DNA of 64,000 bases, from the NCBI GenBank assembly GCA_963823735.1, contig CAWGMO010000002.1, positions 1,860,001 to 1,924,000 of the forward strand, given 5' to 3'. Shown here piece after piece: positions 8,656 through 16,908 of the stretch (positions within the stretch are counted from its first letter, which is position 1; each line of letters starts with the position of its first letter). A program made the position numbers and the translations under genes. The notes beneath the pieces were generated by a model, which worked only from the letters and a program-made list of their open reading frames with translations, was not told where the DNA came from and ran no database searches. Origin of the DNA: Actinoallomurus sp963823735. GTDB lineage: Bacteria > Actinomycetota > Actinomycetes > Streptosporangiales > Streptosporangiaceae.

Positions 8656-8659
8656 GATC

Positions 8660-8809
8660 CGGGGCGGCGAGGCGGCGGTGACCGGCGGCGCCGCGTATCT
8701 GGAGAAGTACCGCGAGGGCATCGCGCGGGTCACCGAAGGGCCCGAGGACTTCGTGCGGCAATACTCCGTGCCGGTCCGCATCCACGTGACGCGCATCCGC
8801 GGCCACTGA
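8660..8809 (+). pseudogene. C-terminal remnant of a PPOX-class F420-type enzyme
   Basis: In one frame, 8660-8809 encodes about 49 residues ending YLEKYREGIARV, EDFVRQYSVPVRI and a final IRGH, then TGA. This matches in style the C-terminal end of pyridoxamine-phosphate-oxidase-like (PPOX) F420/FMN enzymes. The N-terminal two thirds, with the barrel and cofactor residues, are missing, and sequence upstream belongs to the DoxX-like gene. A GTG at 8678 could start a 43-residue product, but it could not be a working enzyme. I read it as a deletion remnant. Confidence 0.6.
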
Positions 8810-8938
8810 GGTAAGAATTCGCCCAGGTCATTCCCTGGTTTCGGGTTCACCCCCGACCGTACGACGAGGTCCGGGTATGTGACGATCCGGGGCCTTCCGT
8901 CCCAGGTGCGGAGGCCGGCACACAGCGGAGGCGGTCGC

Positions 8939-9541
8939 ATGCCGGGCAGGATCCATCTGGTCGTAGTGGTCGCGACGGGGTTGGGCGCCACGACTCTGGG
9001 GGCGGGCGCCGTCGCCGAGGCGATGCTGGACGACTCCGCCGCACGCGCCGGCGCCGTCATCCGGAACACCGCCGGACGCGCGGTCGGCACGCTCCTCATC
9101 CAGGACGAGAACGGCCGATCGAGGATCACCGTGACCGCCACAGGCCTGGCCGCCGGCTACCACGGCTTCCACATCCACGCCAAGGGCGTCTGCGACGCGG
9201 CCTCGACCGACCCGGTGACGGGCAGCCCGTTCTTCAGCGCCGGCCCCCACTTCAACCTCGGGAAGGGCGCCCACCCGGACCACTCCGGCGACCTGCCCCC
9301 GCTCCTGGTCCAGGCGGACGGCACGGGCAGCGCGTCCGTCCTGACCGACCGCTTCCGCGTACGGCAGCTCCTGAACGGCGGCGGCCGGTCGATCATCATC
9401 CACACCCTGCCGGACGACCTGGCCAACATCCCGGCCCGCTACGCCGAGACACCGGACGCCGAGACGCTGAAGACCGGCGACTCCGGCGCCCGCGTGGCCT
9501 GCGGCGTGATCACCGACCGCGAGGTCCCTGGCTCCGGTTAG
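8939..9541 (+). CDS. sodC: Secreted Cu/Zn superoxide dismutase-like protein
   Basis: A 200-residue exported protein of the SodC family, which disproportionates superoxide outside the cytoplasm. Residues 1-25 are a signal or anchor segment. The catalytic domain has GFHIHAKG (copper ligands), AGPHFNLG, HPDHSGDLP (zinc ligands), SIIIHTLPDD (copper His) and DSGARVACGV (disulfide Cys and active-site Arg). The start ATG at 8939 has a GCGGAGG site at 8925-8931. The gene stands alone with no copper chaperone beside it. An uncertain reverse-strand ORF overlaps its last 32 bases. Confidence 0.9.
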   Translation: MPGRIHLVVVVATGLGATTLGAGAVAEAMLDDSAARAGAVIRNTAGRAVGTLLIQDENGRSRITVTATGLAAGYHGFHIHAKGVCDAASTDPVTGSPFFSAGPHFNLGKGAHPDHSGDLPPLLVQADGTGSASVLTDRFRVRQLLNGGGRSIIIHTLPDDLANIPARYAETPDAETLKTGDSGARVACGVITDREVPGSG

Positions 9542-10055
9542 GGGCGGCGTACGCCGCGTGAAGCCCGGGAGTGAGAGACACGACGTCGCCGGCCGCGGCC
9601 GGCCGCTCGCCGGGCTGGTAGGTGAGGGTGCTGAGCGCGAACAGCATCACCGCGATCCCCGCGACCGCCGACCGCACCGCGATCCACATGAGCAGCACGA
9701 ATGAGTCCCGCCCGGTCCACCCGCCCCAGACCCGCGAAACCGCCGGGAGAAAGCCGCCCTCCGACCGCGCCACCCCGAGCCGAGGAGCCCGCACCACACC
9801 GGACGGCCGCACCGAGCCGACCGGCACACGCCGCACCCCGGCCCGAATCCCGCGCCGTGGCTCTGAGCCGCCCTCCCGCCGTGTCAGGCGGGGCACGCGC
9901 CGAAGGCCGGGGTCTCCGGCACGAAGTGAACGCCGTACTCCGTCGGCGCCCCGCCGCCCCGGAGAGGAAGCGCGCCGCTTAGCCGTTCCCGTGACGCCGG
10001 CCCGGCGCCCCTTACCGAGGTCCGGCCGTACGCCGTACCGCCCGTCGCCGCTCAT
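9510..10055 (-). CDS. Uncharacterised membrane protein (uncertain gene)
   Basis: A possible 181-residue protein. The ATG at 10055 is preceded by a GGCGGAG site, which favours it being real. Residues 1-115 are Arg/Gly-rich without a recognisable domain, and third-position GC is noticeably lower there than in neighbours. Residues about 117-145 form one convincing transmembrane helix (FVLLMWIAVRSAVAGIAVML), followed by a polar tail. A shorter product from the ATG at 9689 (59 residues) would keep the helix. It overlaps the sodC stop by 32 bases on the opposite strand. I do not recognise a family. Nothing else convincing occupies 9542-10130. Confidence 0.4.
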   Translation of the reverse strand: MSGDGRYGVRPDLGKGRRAGVTGTAKRRASSPGRRGADGVRRSLRAGDPGLRRVPRLTRREGGSEPRRGIRAGVRRVPVGSVRPSGVVRAPRLGVARSEGGFLPAVSRVWGGWTGRDSFVLLMWIAVRSAVAGIAVMLFALSTLTYQPGERPAAAGDVVSLTPGLHAAYAAPNRSQGPRGR

Positions 10056-10130
10056 CGCTCCGCCCCCAGGCTCACCTGCGCACCCCCGCAGATGACATAC
10101 CCGGCGAATGCCGCATAGCCGACAGAACAG

Positions 10131-10169
10131 CCTCGATCCGGTCGGCCGAAAACGGTCGCCGGATCGAGG
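10131..10169 (-). terminator. Terminator after the RNA methyltransferase gene
   Basis: A perfect 11-bp inverted repeat (10131-10141 and 10159-10169, CCTCGATCCGG arm) with a 17-base loop lies 12 bases beyond the stop of the leftward methyltransferase gene. Confidence 0.7.
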
Positions 10170-10181
10170 TGTAGATCGGCC

Positions 10182-11441
10182 TTAGTCCCTGACCAGGGTC
10201 GCCACGAGCTCCACGTGCTGGGTCATCGGGAAGGCGTCGAAGGCGCGCAGGGCCGACATCGTCCAGCCGTGTTCGGAGAAGAACGCGAGGTCGCGGGCGA
10301 GGGTCGCCGGGTCGCAGGAGACGTACGCGATGCGGCGGCTCGCGAGTTCTGCCACGCGTTTCACGACGTCGCGGCCCGCGCCCGTGCGCGGCGGGTCCAG
10401 GACCACCAGGTCGGCCCGGCTCAGTTTGGATTTTCCGCGGCCGAACTGGATCTCGTCCAGGGTCGTCTCGACCTCGCCGCGTTCGATCGACACGTGCGGG
10501 AGGTCGCGGAGGTTGAAGCGGGCGTCGCGTACCGCCTGGCCCTCGGACTCGATTCCGATGACCAGGCCGTCCGAGCCGACGGCCTCGCCGAGCACTCCGG
10601 CGAACAGGCCGGCGCCGCAGTACAGGTCGACCACGATCTCGCCGCGGCGGGGCTCCAGGGTGTCCACGACGGCCTCGGAGAGGGTCGCGGCGGCGCCGGG
10701 GTGGACCTGCCAGAAGCCGCTTCCGCTGACCTGCCACAGGCGGTCGGCGACGTCCTCGCGGACGAAGGGCGGCTTGTCGGGTTTGCCGCTGACGAGGCGG
10801 ACCGGTGCGTCCATGCGGGGCACGCGGGCGCGGCCTCGGCTGCGCAGGACCGCGAGGCGGTCGCCGGTGCCGGCGGACACGATGGCCTCCACGCTCGCCG
10901 CTCCGGGCCAGCGCTTGCGTTCGATGCCGAGGACCTCGACCTCGGGGTGCGCGATCAGGCACTCGTCGATCGGCTCGACCGTGTGGGAGCGGTGGTGCTT
11001 CAGGCCGACGGCGCCGTCGCGGCGTACGGAGAACTGCACGCGGGTGCGCCAGCCGAGACCGTCGGGCGCGCCGGGCACCTCCTCGACGAGGACCGAGCGC
11101 TCGATGCCCGCCAGCCGCTGCAACTGCTCCTCGACGACGGCGGCCTTCAGCTTGCGCTGGGCGGCGAGGTCGACGTGCTGCCAGTCGCAGCCGCCGCAGC
11201 GGCCGGGGCCGGAGAACGGGCACGGCGGCGCCACACGGTCGGGTGAGGGCTCCAGGATCTCCACCGCGTCGGCGCGGAGGTAGTTCTTGGTCTCCTGGGT
11301 GACGCGGGCGAGCACCCGCTCACCCGGCAGGGTGTGCCGGACGAACACCACACGCCCGTCGTGCCGGGCGACGCATGAGCCGCCGTTGGCGACGGCTCCG
11401 ATGTGGAGCTCGATCAGGTCAGACGATTCCACCGGCGGCAC
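10182..11441 (-). CDS. TrmA/RlmD-type RNA (uracil-5-)methyltransferase
   Basis: A 419-residue SAM-dependent RNA methyltransferase. Residues 1-65 form a TRAM RNA-binding domain. An Fe-S cluster motif follows (CPFSGPGRCGGCDW, with a further Cys at DECLIAH). The C-terminal Rossmann domain has VVDLYCGAGLFAG and DPPRTGAG, and the catalytic Cys lies in YVSCDPATLARDL. The target could be 23S rRNA or tRNA m5U, and the exact position cannot be chosen. The GTG start at 11441 has an AAGGGG site. It overlaps the end of the upstream permease gene by 23 bases, so the two are co-translated. This pair matches Rv2690c-Rv2689c in mycobacteria. Confidence 0.9.
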   Translation of the reverse strand: MPPVESSDLIELHIGAVANGGSCVARHDGRVVFVRHTLPGERVLARVTQETKNYLRADAVEILEPSPDRVAPPCPFSGPGRCGGCDWQHVDLAAQRKLKAAVVEEQLQRLAGIERSVLVEEVPGAPDGLGWRTRVQFSVRRDGAVGLKHHRSHTVEPIDECLIAHPEVEVLGIERKRWPGAASVEAIVSAGTGDRLAVLRSRGRARVPRMDAPVRLVSGKPDKPPFVREDVADRLWQVSGSGFWQVHPGAAATLSEAVVDTLEPRRGEIVVDLYCGAGLFAGVLGEAVGSDGLVIGIESEGQAVRDARFNLRDLPHVSIERGEVETTLDEIQFGRGKSKLSRADLVVLDPPRTGAGRDVVKRVAELASRRIAYVSCDPATLARDLAFFSEHGWTMSALRAFDAFPMTQHVELVATLVRD

Positions 11442-13464
11442 GTGTCCCCTTCGATTCTGCTTCTGGTTCTGGCTCCTGCCCGTACGGGCGGCGCACGGAG
11501 CCGGGTGCGTTGGGCTCCGGCCGGCCCTTCAGCCGGTCGGAGGAGGCGAGCTGCCACGGCACGCTCGTCACCATCACGCCGGGCTGGAACAGCAGACGTG
11601 TCTTCAGCCGGAGCGCGCTCTGGTTGTGCAGCAGGTGCTCCCACCAGTGCCCCACGACGTACTCGGGGAGGAACACGGTGACGACGTCCCGCGGGCTGCG
11701 GCGCCGTACGCCCTTCACGTACTCAAGGATAGGGCGCGTGATCTCCCGGTACGGCGAGTCCAGGATCTTCAGCGGCACGGGAACCTCGCGTACGTCCCAT
11801 TCCTCCTGAAGTTTCGCGGTCTCGTCGTTGTCGACGGCGACCGTGATCGCCTCAAGCGTCGACGGCCGCGTGGCGCGGGCGTACGCGAGGGCGCGCATCG
11901 TCGGCCGGTGGATCTTGGAGACGAGCACGATGGCGTGGTTGCGCGGCGGCAGCGCGACGTCCTCGCCGGTGACGGCCAGCTCGGTCGCGATCCGGTCGTA
12001 GTGGCGCCGGATGCCGCGCATCATCACGAACAGCACGACCATCGCGACGCACGCGATCCAGGCGCCGAGCAGGAACTTCGTGATCAGGACGACGATGAGG
12101 ACGATGCCGGTGACGACGCCGCCGAAGGCGTTGATGGCGCGTGAGGTCCTCATCCGGCGGCGCTTGGCGGGGTCGGCCTCGGTGCGCAGCAGGCGGTTCC
12201 AGTGCCGCACCATGCCGGTCTGGCTGACCGTGAACGACACGAAGACGCCGACGATGTACAGCTGGATCAGCGAGGTGACCGACGCGTCGTACGCGTAGAT
12301 CAGCAGGCCGGCCATGGCGCCCAGGATGATGATCCCGTTGCTGAAGGCGAGCCGGTCGCCGCGGGTGTGGAGCTGGCGCGGCAGGTAGCGGTTCTGCGCG
12401 AGCACCGAGCCCAGCACCGGGAAGCCGTTGAAGGCGGTGTTGGCGGCCAGTACGAGGATCAGCGCGGTCATCACGGTCACGTACGCGAAGCCGGGCGAGA
12501 AGTTGCTGAAGACCGTGCGGGCGACCTGGGCGATCACCGGGTTGGCGTTGGTGACCTCCTTGCCCGCCGAGTCGTACAGGTGGGTGTTCATGGCGGTGTC
12601 GGCGAACTTGGCCTTCGTGACGTAGGCCAGCGTGACGATGCCGCCGAACATCGAGGCGGCGACGACGCCGAGGAGCAGCAGGGTCGTCGCGGCGTTCTGG
12701 CCCTTGGGCTTGCGGAACGCCGGCACGCCGTTGCTGATCGCCTCGACGCCCGTGAGCGCCGCGCAGCCGGACGAGAAGGCCCGCAGGAGCAGGAAGATGA
12801 GCGCGAAGCCGCCGACGCCCATGTCGGGGCCCTTGACGGTCAGGTGCGCGGTCTCGGCGTGCAGGTGGGCGCCGAAGGCGAGCCGCGTCAGCCCCCACAG
12901 CAACATGACGAAGACGCCGAACATGAACAGATAGGTCGGGATCGCGAACGCGACCCCCGACTCGCGGATGCCGCGGAGGTTCATGATCGTCAGGATCGTG
13001 ACGACGACGATCGCCGCCAGCGCGAGGTGCGACTGGAGGAAGGGCAGCAGGGCCGCGAGGTTCTGCACGCCGGAGGAGACCGACACCGCGACCGTCAGGA
13101 CGTAGTCGACCAGCAGCGCGCTGGCCACGACGATGCCCGAGTTGTTGCCGAGGTTGGTGGTGGCGACCTCGAAGTCACCGCCGCCGCTCGTGTAGGCGCG
13201 GACGTTCTGGCGGTAGGACGCCACGACCGTGAGCAGGATGACGATGACGGCGCCACCCACCCAGGGCGTGAAATGGTAGGTAGCGAGCCCGGCGAGACCG
13301 AGGGCGATCAGGATCTCCTGCGGTGCGTACGCCACCGACGACAGCGCGTCGCTGGCGAACACCGGGAGAGCGATCGTCTTGGGGAGGGTTTGCTCGTGCG
13401 CCTGGGCGCTTCGCAGCGCCCTGCCGAGCAGGAGCCTCTTGACGAGGTCGGGAGCCTTCGACAC
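11419..13464 (-). CDS. APC-family permease with C-terminal cytosolic domain (KimA-like)
   Basis: A membrane transporter of about 681 residues. Residues 40-490 contain about 12 hydrophobic helices with APC-superfamily signatures (VFASDALSSVAYAPQE, YTSGGGDFEVA, GVEAISNGVPAFRKPKG, NTAFNGFPVLGS). The last 200 residues form a cytosolic domain ending VMVTSVPWQL and a charged tail. This plan matches KimA, a potassium transporter of Bacillus, and APC proteins of unknown substrate in actinobacteria. I chose the GTG at 13464 (SKAPDLVKRLL) because the longer N-terminus is not hydrophobic or conserved in style. It is divergent from ceoB with 171 bases between. That neighbourhood makes potassium a reasonable but unproven substrate. 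Confidence 0.85.
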   Translation of the reverse strand: MSKAPDLVKRLLLGRALRSAQAHEQTLPKTIALPVFASDALSSVAYAPQEILIALGLAGLATYHFTPWVGGAVIVILLTVVASYRQNVRAYTSGGGDFEVATTNLGNNSGIVVASALLVDYVLTVAVSVSSGVQNLAALLPFLQSHLALAAIVVVTILTIMNLRGIRESGVAFAIPTYLFMFGVFVMLLWGLTRLAFGAHLHAETAHLTVKGPDMGVGGFALIFLLLRAFSSGCAALTGVEAISNGVPAFRKPKGQNAATTLLLLGVVAASMFGGIVTLAYVTKAKFADTAMNTHLYDSAGKEVTNANPVIAQVARTVFSNFSPGFAYVTVMTALILVLAANTAFNGFPVLGSVLAQNRYLPRQLHTRGDRLAFSNGIIILGAMAGLLIYAYDASVTSLIQLYIVGVFVSFTVSQTGMVRHWNRLLRTEADPAKRRRMRTSRAINAFGGVVTGIVLIVVLITKFLLGAWIACVAMVVLFVMMRGIRRHYDRIATELAVTGEDVALPPRNHAIVLVSKIHRPTMRALAYARATRPSTLEAITVAVDNDETAKLQEEWDVREVPVPLKILDSPYREITRPILEYVKGVRRRSPRDVVTVFLPEYVVGHWWEHLLHNQSALRLKTRLLFQPGVMVTSVPWQLASSDRLKGRPEPNAPGSVRRPYGQEPEPEAESKGTRAAGGIV

Positions 13465-13635
13465 GACCGCGATGGTAGTCGCTCGGAGGGCTACGGGGAG
13501 CCACCCCCTCCCTCGGGAGGAACCGGACAACGGCTCATCGGGCGGGCCGGGGAGTACTCTCCGTGCCCTGCCATGTGTAGGTTTCTCAGGTCAGACGGAG
13601 CAGAGCGGACGGCACCGGCGCCGGAGAGGACGACC

Positions 13636-14304
13636 GTGCACATCGTGATCATGGGGTGCGGGCGGGTCGGTTCGACACTCGCCCACATCCTTGAGGACAA
13701 AGGCCACAGCGTGGCCATCATCGATCAGAGCCCTGAGGCGTTCCGCCGGTTGCGCGGTGGTTTCAAGGGGCGCCGGATCACCGGATTCGGCTTCGACCGC
13801 GACGTGCTCGTCGAGGCCGGGATCGAGCAGGCGTCCGCATTCGTCGCGGTGAGCAGCGGCGACAACTCCAACATCATCTCCGCCCGCGTGGCGCGCGAGA
13901 CCTTCGGTGTGGAGAACGTCGTGGCGCGGATCTACGACCCTCGGCGCGCCGAGGTGTACCAGCGCCTCGGGATCCCGACGGTGGCGACGGTCCGCTGGAC
14001 CGCCGACCAGATGATCCGGCGGCTGATCCCGGAGGGTGTCTCGTCGCTGTGGCGCGACCCGACCGGAGAGGTCGTGCTCGTCGAGGTGCAGATCGACGGG
14101 CGGTGGATCGGCGAGAAGGTGTCCACCCTGGAGGAGACCGCCGGCACGCGTGTGGCCTTCGTCAACCGCATGGGCGAGGCGCTCGTCCCGGCGGGCGACA
14201 CCGTCATCCAGGACGGCGACATCGTCCACGTGATGGCCGTCTCGGGCGACATTGGACGCATCAACGACGCCGTGTCCGAACGGCCCGACCAGAAGGTGGA
14301 CTAA
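13636..14304 (+). CDS. ceoB: TrkA/RCK potassium-uptake regulatory protein CeoB
   Basis: A 222-residue cytosolic subunit with an N-terminal Rossmann RCK_N domain (HIVIMGCGRVGSTLAHILED, then VAIIDQ) and a C-terminal RCK_C/TrkA_C domain. It is expected to bind NAD(H) or nucleotides and gate a potassium channel or transporter. The GTG start at 13636 has a GAGAGGA site at 13624-13630. Its stop overlaps the ceoC start in TAATG. The pair corresponds to CeoB-CeoC of mycobacteria. No Trk membrane subunit adjoins, so the divergent permease is the nearest candidate partner. Confidence 0.92.
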   Translation: MHIVIMGCGRVGSTLAHILEDKGHSVAIIDQSPEAFRRLRGGFKGRRITGFGFDRDVLVEAGIEQASAFVAVSSGDNSNIISARVARETFGVENVVARIYDPRRAEVYQRLGIPTVATVRWTADQMIRRLIPEGVSSLWRDPTGEVVLVEVQIDGRWIGEKVSTLEETAGTRVAFVNRMGEALVPAGDTVIQDGDIVHVMAVSGDIGRINDAVSERPDQKVD

Positions 14305-14963
14305 TGCGGGTCGCCATTGCCGGAGCCGGAGCCGTGGGCCGCTCGATCGCCCAGGAGCTGCTGGAGAACGGCCACGAGGTCCTGCTCATCGACAAGAACC
14401 CCCGCTCGATCAAGGTGGAGGCGGTGTCACGCGCCGAGTGGCTGCTCGCCGACGCCTGCGAGATCGCCTCGCTCGACGACGCCGGCCTGGAGCGCTGCCA
14501 CGTCGTGGTCGCGGCGAGCGGCGACGACAAGGTCAACCTCGTCGTCTCGCTGCTGGCCAAGACCGAGTACGGCGTGCCCCGCGTCGTGGCACGGATCAAC
14601 CACCCCAAGAACGAATGGCTCTTCAACGAGTCGTGGGGCGTCGACGTGGCCGTCTCGACGCCGCGGCTGATGTCCGCGCTCGTCGAGGAGGCCGTCAGCG
14701 TCGGCGACCTCGTACGCCTGATGACCTTCCGTCAGGGCGAGGCGAACCTCGTCGAGCTGACGCTTCCCGAGGACGCCCCGCTGGTCGGGCAGCTGCTCGG
14801 GTCGGTGACGTGGCCGCGCGACACCGCGCTGGTGGCCATCCTCCGCGAGGGCCGGGTGCTGGTGCCGAGCACCGACGACACCCTTGAGGCCGGTGACGAG
14901 CTGATGTTCGTGGCCAACCAGGACGTCGAGGACGAGCTCGGCGAGCTGCTGTCGGCCCGCTGA
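14304..14963 (+). CDS. ceoC: TrkA/RCK potassium-uptake regulatory protein CeoC
   Basis: A 219-residue paralogue of the preceding gene. RCK_N begins MRVAIAGAGAVGRSIAQELL with VLLIDKNP, and RCK_C ends in LEAGDELMFVA. It is translationally coupled to ceoB by a 1-base TAATG overlap, which suggests an equimolar complex. A strong hairpin follows. Confidence 0.92.
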   Translation: MRVAIAGAGAVGRSIAQELLENGHEVLLIDKNPRSIKVEAVSRAEWLLADACEIASLDDAGLERCHVVVAASGDDKVNLVVSLLAKTEYGVPRVVARINHPKNEWLFNESWGVDVAVSTPRLMSALVEEAVSVGDLVRLMTFRQGEANLVELTLPEDAPLVGQLLGSVTWPRDTALVAILREGRVLVPSTDDTLEAGDELMFVANQDVEDELGELLSAR

Positions 14964-14977
14964 GGCCGCTTTGGTCC

Positions 14978-15003
14978 CCCGCCGGGCGCGTGCGCCCGGC
15001 GGG
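14978..15003. terminator. Bidirectional terminator between ceoC and the DUF3159 gene
   Basis: A 12-bp perfect inverted repeat (14978-14989 and 14992-15003, CCCGCCGGGCGC arm) lies exactly between two convergent stop codons. Confidence 0.75.
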
Positions 15004-15735
15004 TCAGGCCTCCGAGCCCCGCGCCTCGACGTCCATGGGCGTACGCCCGCGTGCGAGCAGCCAGGCCATGGCGGCGAGCGCGGCGACCTGGAGCGGCCAG
15101 CCGAGGAGCACCTTCGAGGCGCCCAGCCAGCCGACGTGGCCGGCGAGGTAGAGCGGGTACTGCACGGCGACGCGCACCAGGCACGGGATCAGCAGCAGCC
15201 ACGTGAGCCGCGAGCAGAGCCGTACGATGTCGCGGTCGCGGTGCCAGGCGGTCGGGTCGCCGGTGACCGAGCCGATGATGAAGCCGACGACCGGCCAGCG
15301 CACGACGATCGAGGCGAACATCGCGGCGGCGTACGCGGCGTTGTAGACGATGCCGGGCAGGAACGCGTCGGCGGCCTTGCCGGACCGCAGCGCGAAGAAG
15401 GCCGCGATGGCGATGCCGAAGATGCTGTTGAGCACGAACTGCACGGTGGACTTCTGCGCCAGCCGTACGACGAGCAGCACGATGGCCAGCCCGGCACCGA
15501 TGCCGAGGGACAGTTTGAGCTGGTTCGTCGCGATCCAGGCGACGGTGAAGCCGATCGTCGGGACTGCGGCCTCCAGCACCCCGCGGGTGCCGCCGAGGGC
15601 CTTGGCGAGCTGGGCCCGCACGGCCTCCTCGACGGTCGTGTGGGCGTCCTTGCCGGCTTCGGGAGCTTCGGGAGCCTCGGGCGAGCCGGCGTCCGTCTGA
15701 TCCGTCTCGGAGTCGGGGCGGCCACTCTCGCTCAT
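15004..15735 (-). CDS. DUF3159 integral membrane protein
   Basis: A 243-residue membrane protein of the actinobacterial DUF3159 family, of unknown function. An acidic Ser/Pro/Glu N-terminus of about 45 residues precedes five or six hydrophobic segments (IGFTVAWIATN, GAGLAIVLLVVRLA, SIFGIAIAAFFALR, PVVGFIIGSVTGDPTAW). GDPTAWHRD is characteristic. The ATG at 15735 overlaps the stop of the OB-fold gene as ATGA. It corresponds to Rv2693c beside ceoBC. Confidence 0.88.
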   Translation of the reverse strand: MSESGRPDSETDQTDAGSPEAPEAPEAGKDAHTTVEEAVRAQLAKALGGTRGVLEAAVPTIGFTVAWIATNQLKLSLGIGAGLAIVLLVVRLAQKSTVQFVLNSIFGIAIAAFFALRSGKAADAFLPGIVYNAAYAAAMFASIVVRWPVVGFIIGSVTGDPTAWHRDRDIVRLCSRLTWLLLIPCLVRVAVQYPLYLAGHVGWLGASKVLLGWPLQVAALAAMAWLLARGRTPMDVEARGSEA

Positions 15736-16139
15736 ACGCCGCCTCGCAGCTCGTAGCGCGGATTGAACATGACCTTCCGGCCGTCCTGCATGCTGACGAG
15801 GCCTTCGGCCCGCACGAGGCGGCCGGGCTCGATGCCTGCGATGCGGCGGCGGCCGAGCCAGACGAGATTGATCACATCGGATCCGTCGTACAGCTCCGCC
15901 TCGAGCGCGGGCGCACCCCCACGTGGTCGCAGTGTCACGGTGCGTAGCGTACCCGCAACACAGGCGCGGCGACGCACCGCGCACGCCTTGATCGGAGTGG
16001 CGCCTTCCTCGTCGCTGGTCTTCTGCAGCTCTTGGGCCTCAAGCTCGGCCTTGCTCGACGCCAGGCGGGACAGGAAGCCGCGCAGCCCGCGTTGCTTCGG
16101 ACCGCCTTCCTCCGCGTTGCCGGCAGGCACCTTCTCCAT
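15732..16139 (-). CDS. OB-fold nucleic-acid-binding-type protein
   Basis: A 135-residue protein. Residues about 1-45 are polar and helical. Residues about 55-130 form an OB-fold (GTLRTVTLRP, ALEAELYDGSDVINLVWLG, GLVSMQDGRKVMFNPRYEL). It may bind nucleic acid, but no function is known for this family. The start is either the ATG at 16139 or an in-frame TTG at 16148. It is coupled to the DUF3159 gene. The pair matches Rv2694c-Rv2693c. Confidence 0.85.
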   Translation of the reverse strand: MEKVPAGNAEEGGPKQRGLRGFLSRLASSKAELEAQELQKTSDEEGATPIKACAVRRRACVAGTLRTVTLRPRGGAPALEAELYDGSDVINLVWLGRRRIAGIEPGRLVRAEGLVSMQDGRKVMFNPRYELRGGV

Positions 16140-16233
16140 GCTTCGCAAGCGTAGGCCATCTCGCCGAGAAACAAACCGGGCCGAATGGGCACATCATGCA
16201 GTGCCGGATCGTTCGGGGCTCCGGCCTGCGGAG

Positions 16234-16908
16234 TCATCGTTCGAAGCGGTAGCCCATGCCGGGTTCGGTGATCAGGTGACGAGGCCGTGACGGGTCCCTC
16301 TCCAGCTTGCGGCGAAGCTGGGCGAGGTAGACCCGCAGGTAGCCCGTCTCGTTGGCGTAGGAGGGCCCCCAGACCTCGCGGAGCAGCTGCTGCTGGCTGA
16401 CCAGGCGGCCGGAGTTGCGGACCAGCACTTCCAGCACGTGCCACTCGGTCGGGGTCAGGCGTACGTCCGAGCCGTCGCGGCTGGCCTTCTTGGCCGCCAG
16501 GTCGACCGTGAAGTCCTCGGTGACGATCACGGCGTCCTCCTCCGGCGGCGCGGCGCGGCGTACGGCGGCTCGCAGGCGCGCCAGCAGCTCGTCCATGCCG
16601 AACGGCTTGGTCACGTAGTCGTCCGCCCCGACGTCGAGGGTGTCGACCTTCTCCTCCGAGGCGTGCCGCGCGGTCAGCACGATGATCGGGACGTTCGTCC
16701 AGCCGCGCAGCCCCCTGATCACCTCGGCGCCCTCCATGTCGGGCAGGCCGAGGTCGAGCACGATCACGTCAGGGTGGCGGCGCGCGGCCAGGTCGAGGGC
16801 GGTACGGCCGTCCGGCGCGGCGTCCACCTCGTAGCCGCGTGCCCGCAGGTTGATGCGCAGCGCGCGGACGATCTGCGGTTCGTCGTCCACGACGAGCACC
16901 CGTGTCAC
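16234..16908 (-). CDS. kdpE: KdpE response regulator
   Basis: An OmpR-family DNA-binding response regulator of 224 residues that activates kdp transcription. The receiver domain has VVDDEP, the phospho-acceptor in VIVLDLGLP and the Lys in YVTKPF. The winged helix ends ITEPGMGYRFER. It overlaps kdpD by 4 bases (ATGA). It is the only KdpE in the window, although two KdpD genes are present, so both kinases may converge on it. Confidence 0.93.
   Translation of the reverse strand: MTRVLVVDDEPQIVRALRINLRARGYEVDAAPDGRTALDLAARRHPDVIVLDLGLPDMEGAEVIRGLRGWTNVPIIVLTARHASEEKVDTLDVGADDYVTKPFGMDELLARLRAAVRRAAPPEEDAVIVTEDFTVDLAAKKASRDGSDVRLTPTEWHVLEVLVRNSGRLVSQQQLLREVWGPSYANETGYLRVYLAQLRRKLERDPSRPRHLITEPGMGYRFER

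Noticed and set aside
12202..13635. Long open frame on the + strand running into ceoB
   Set aside because: It is the reverse shadow of the permease gene. Its residues are Arg/Asp/His-rich without domains, and CeoB homology begins only at GTG 13636, which has a ribosome site.
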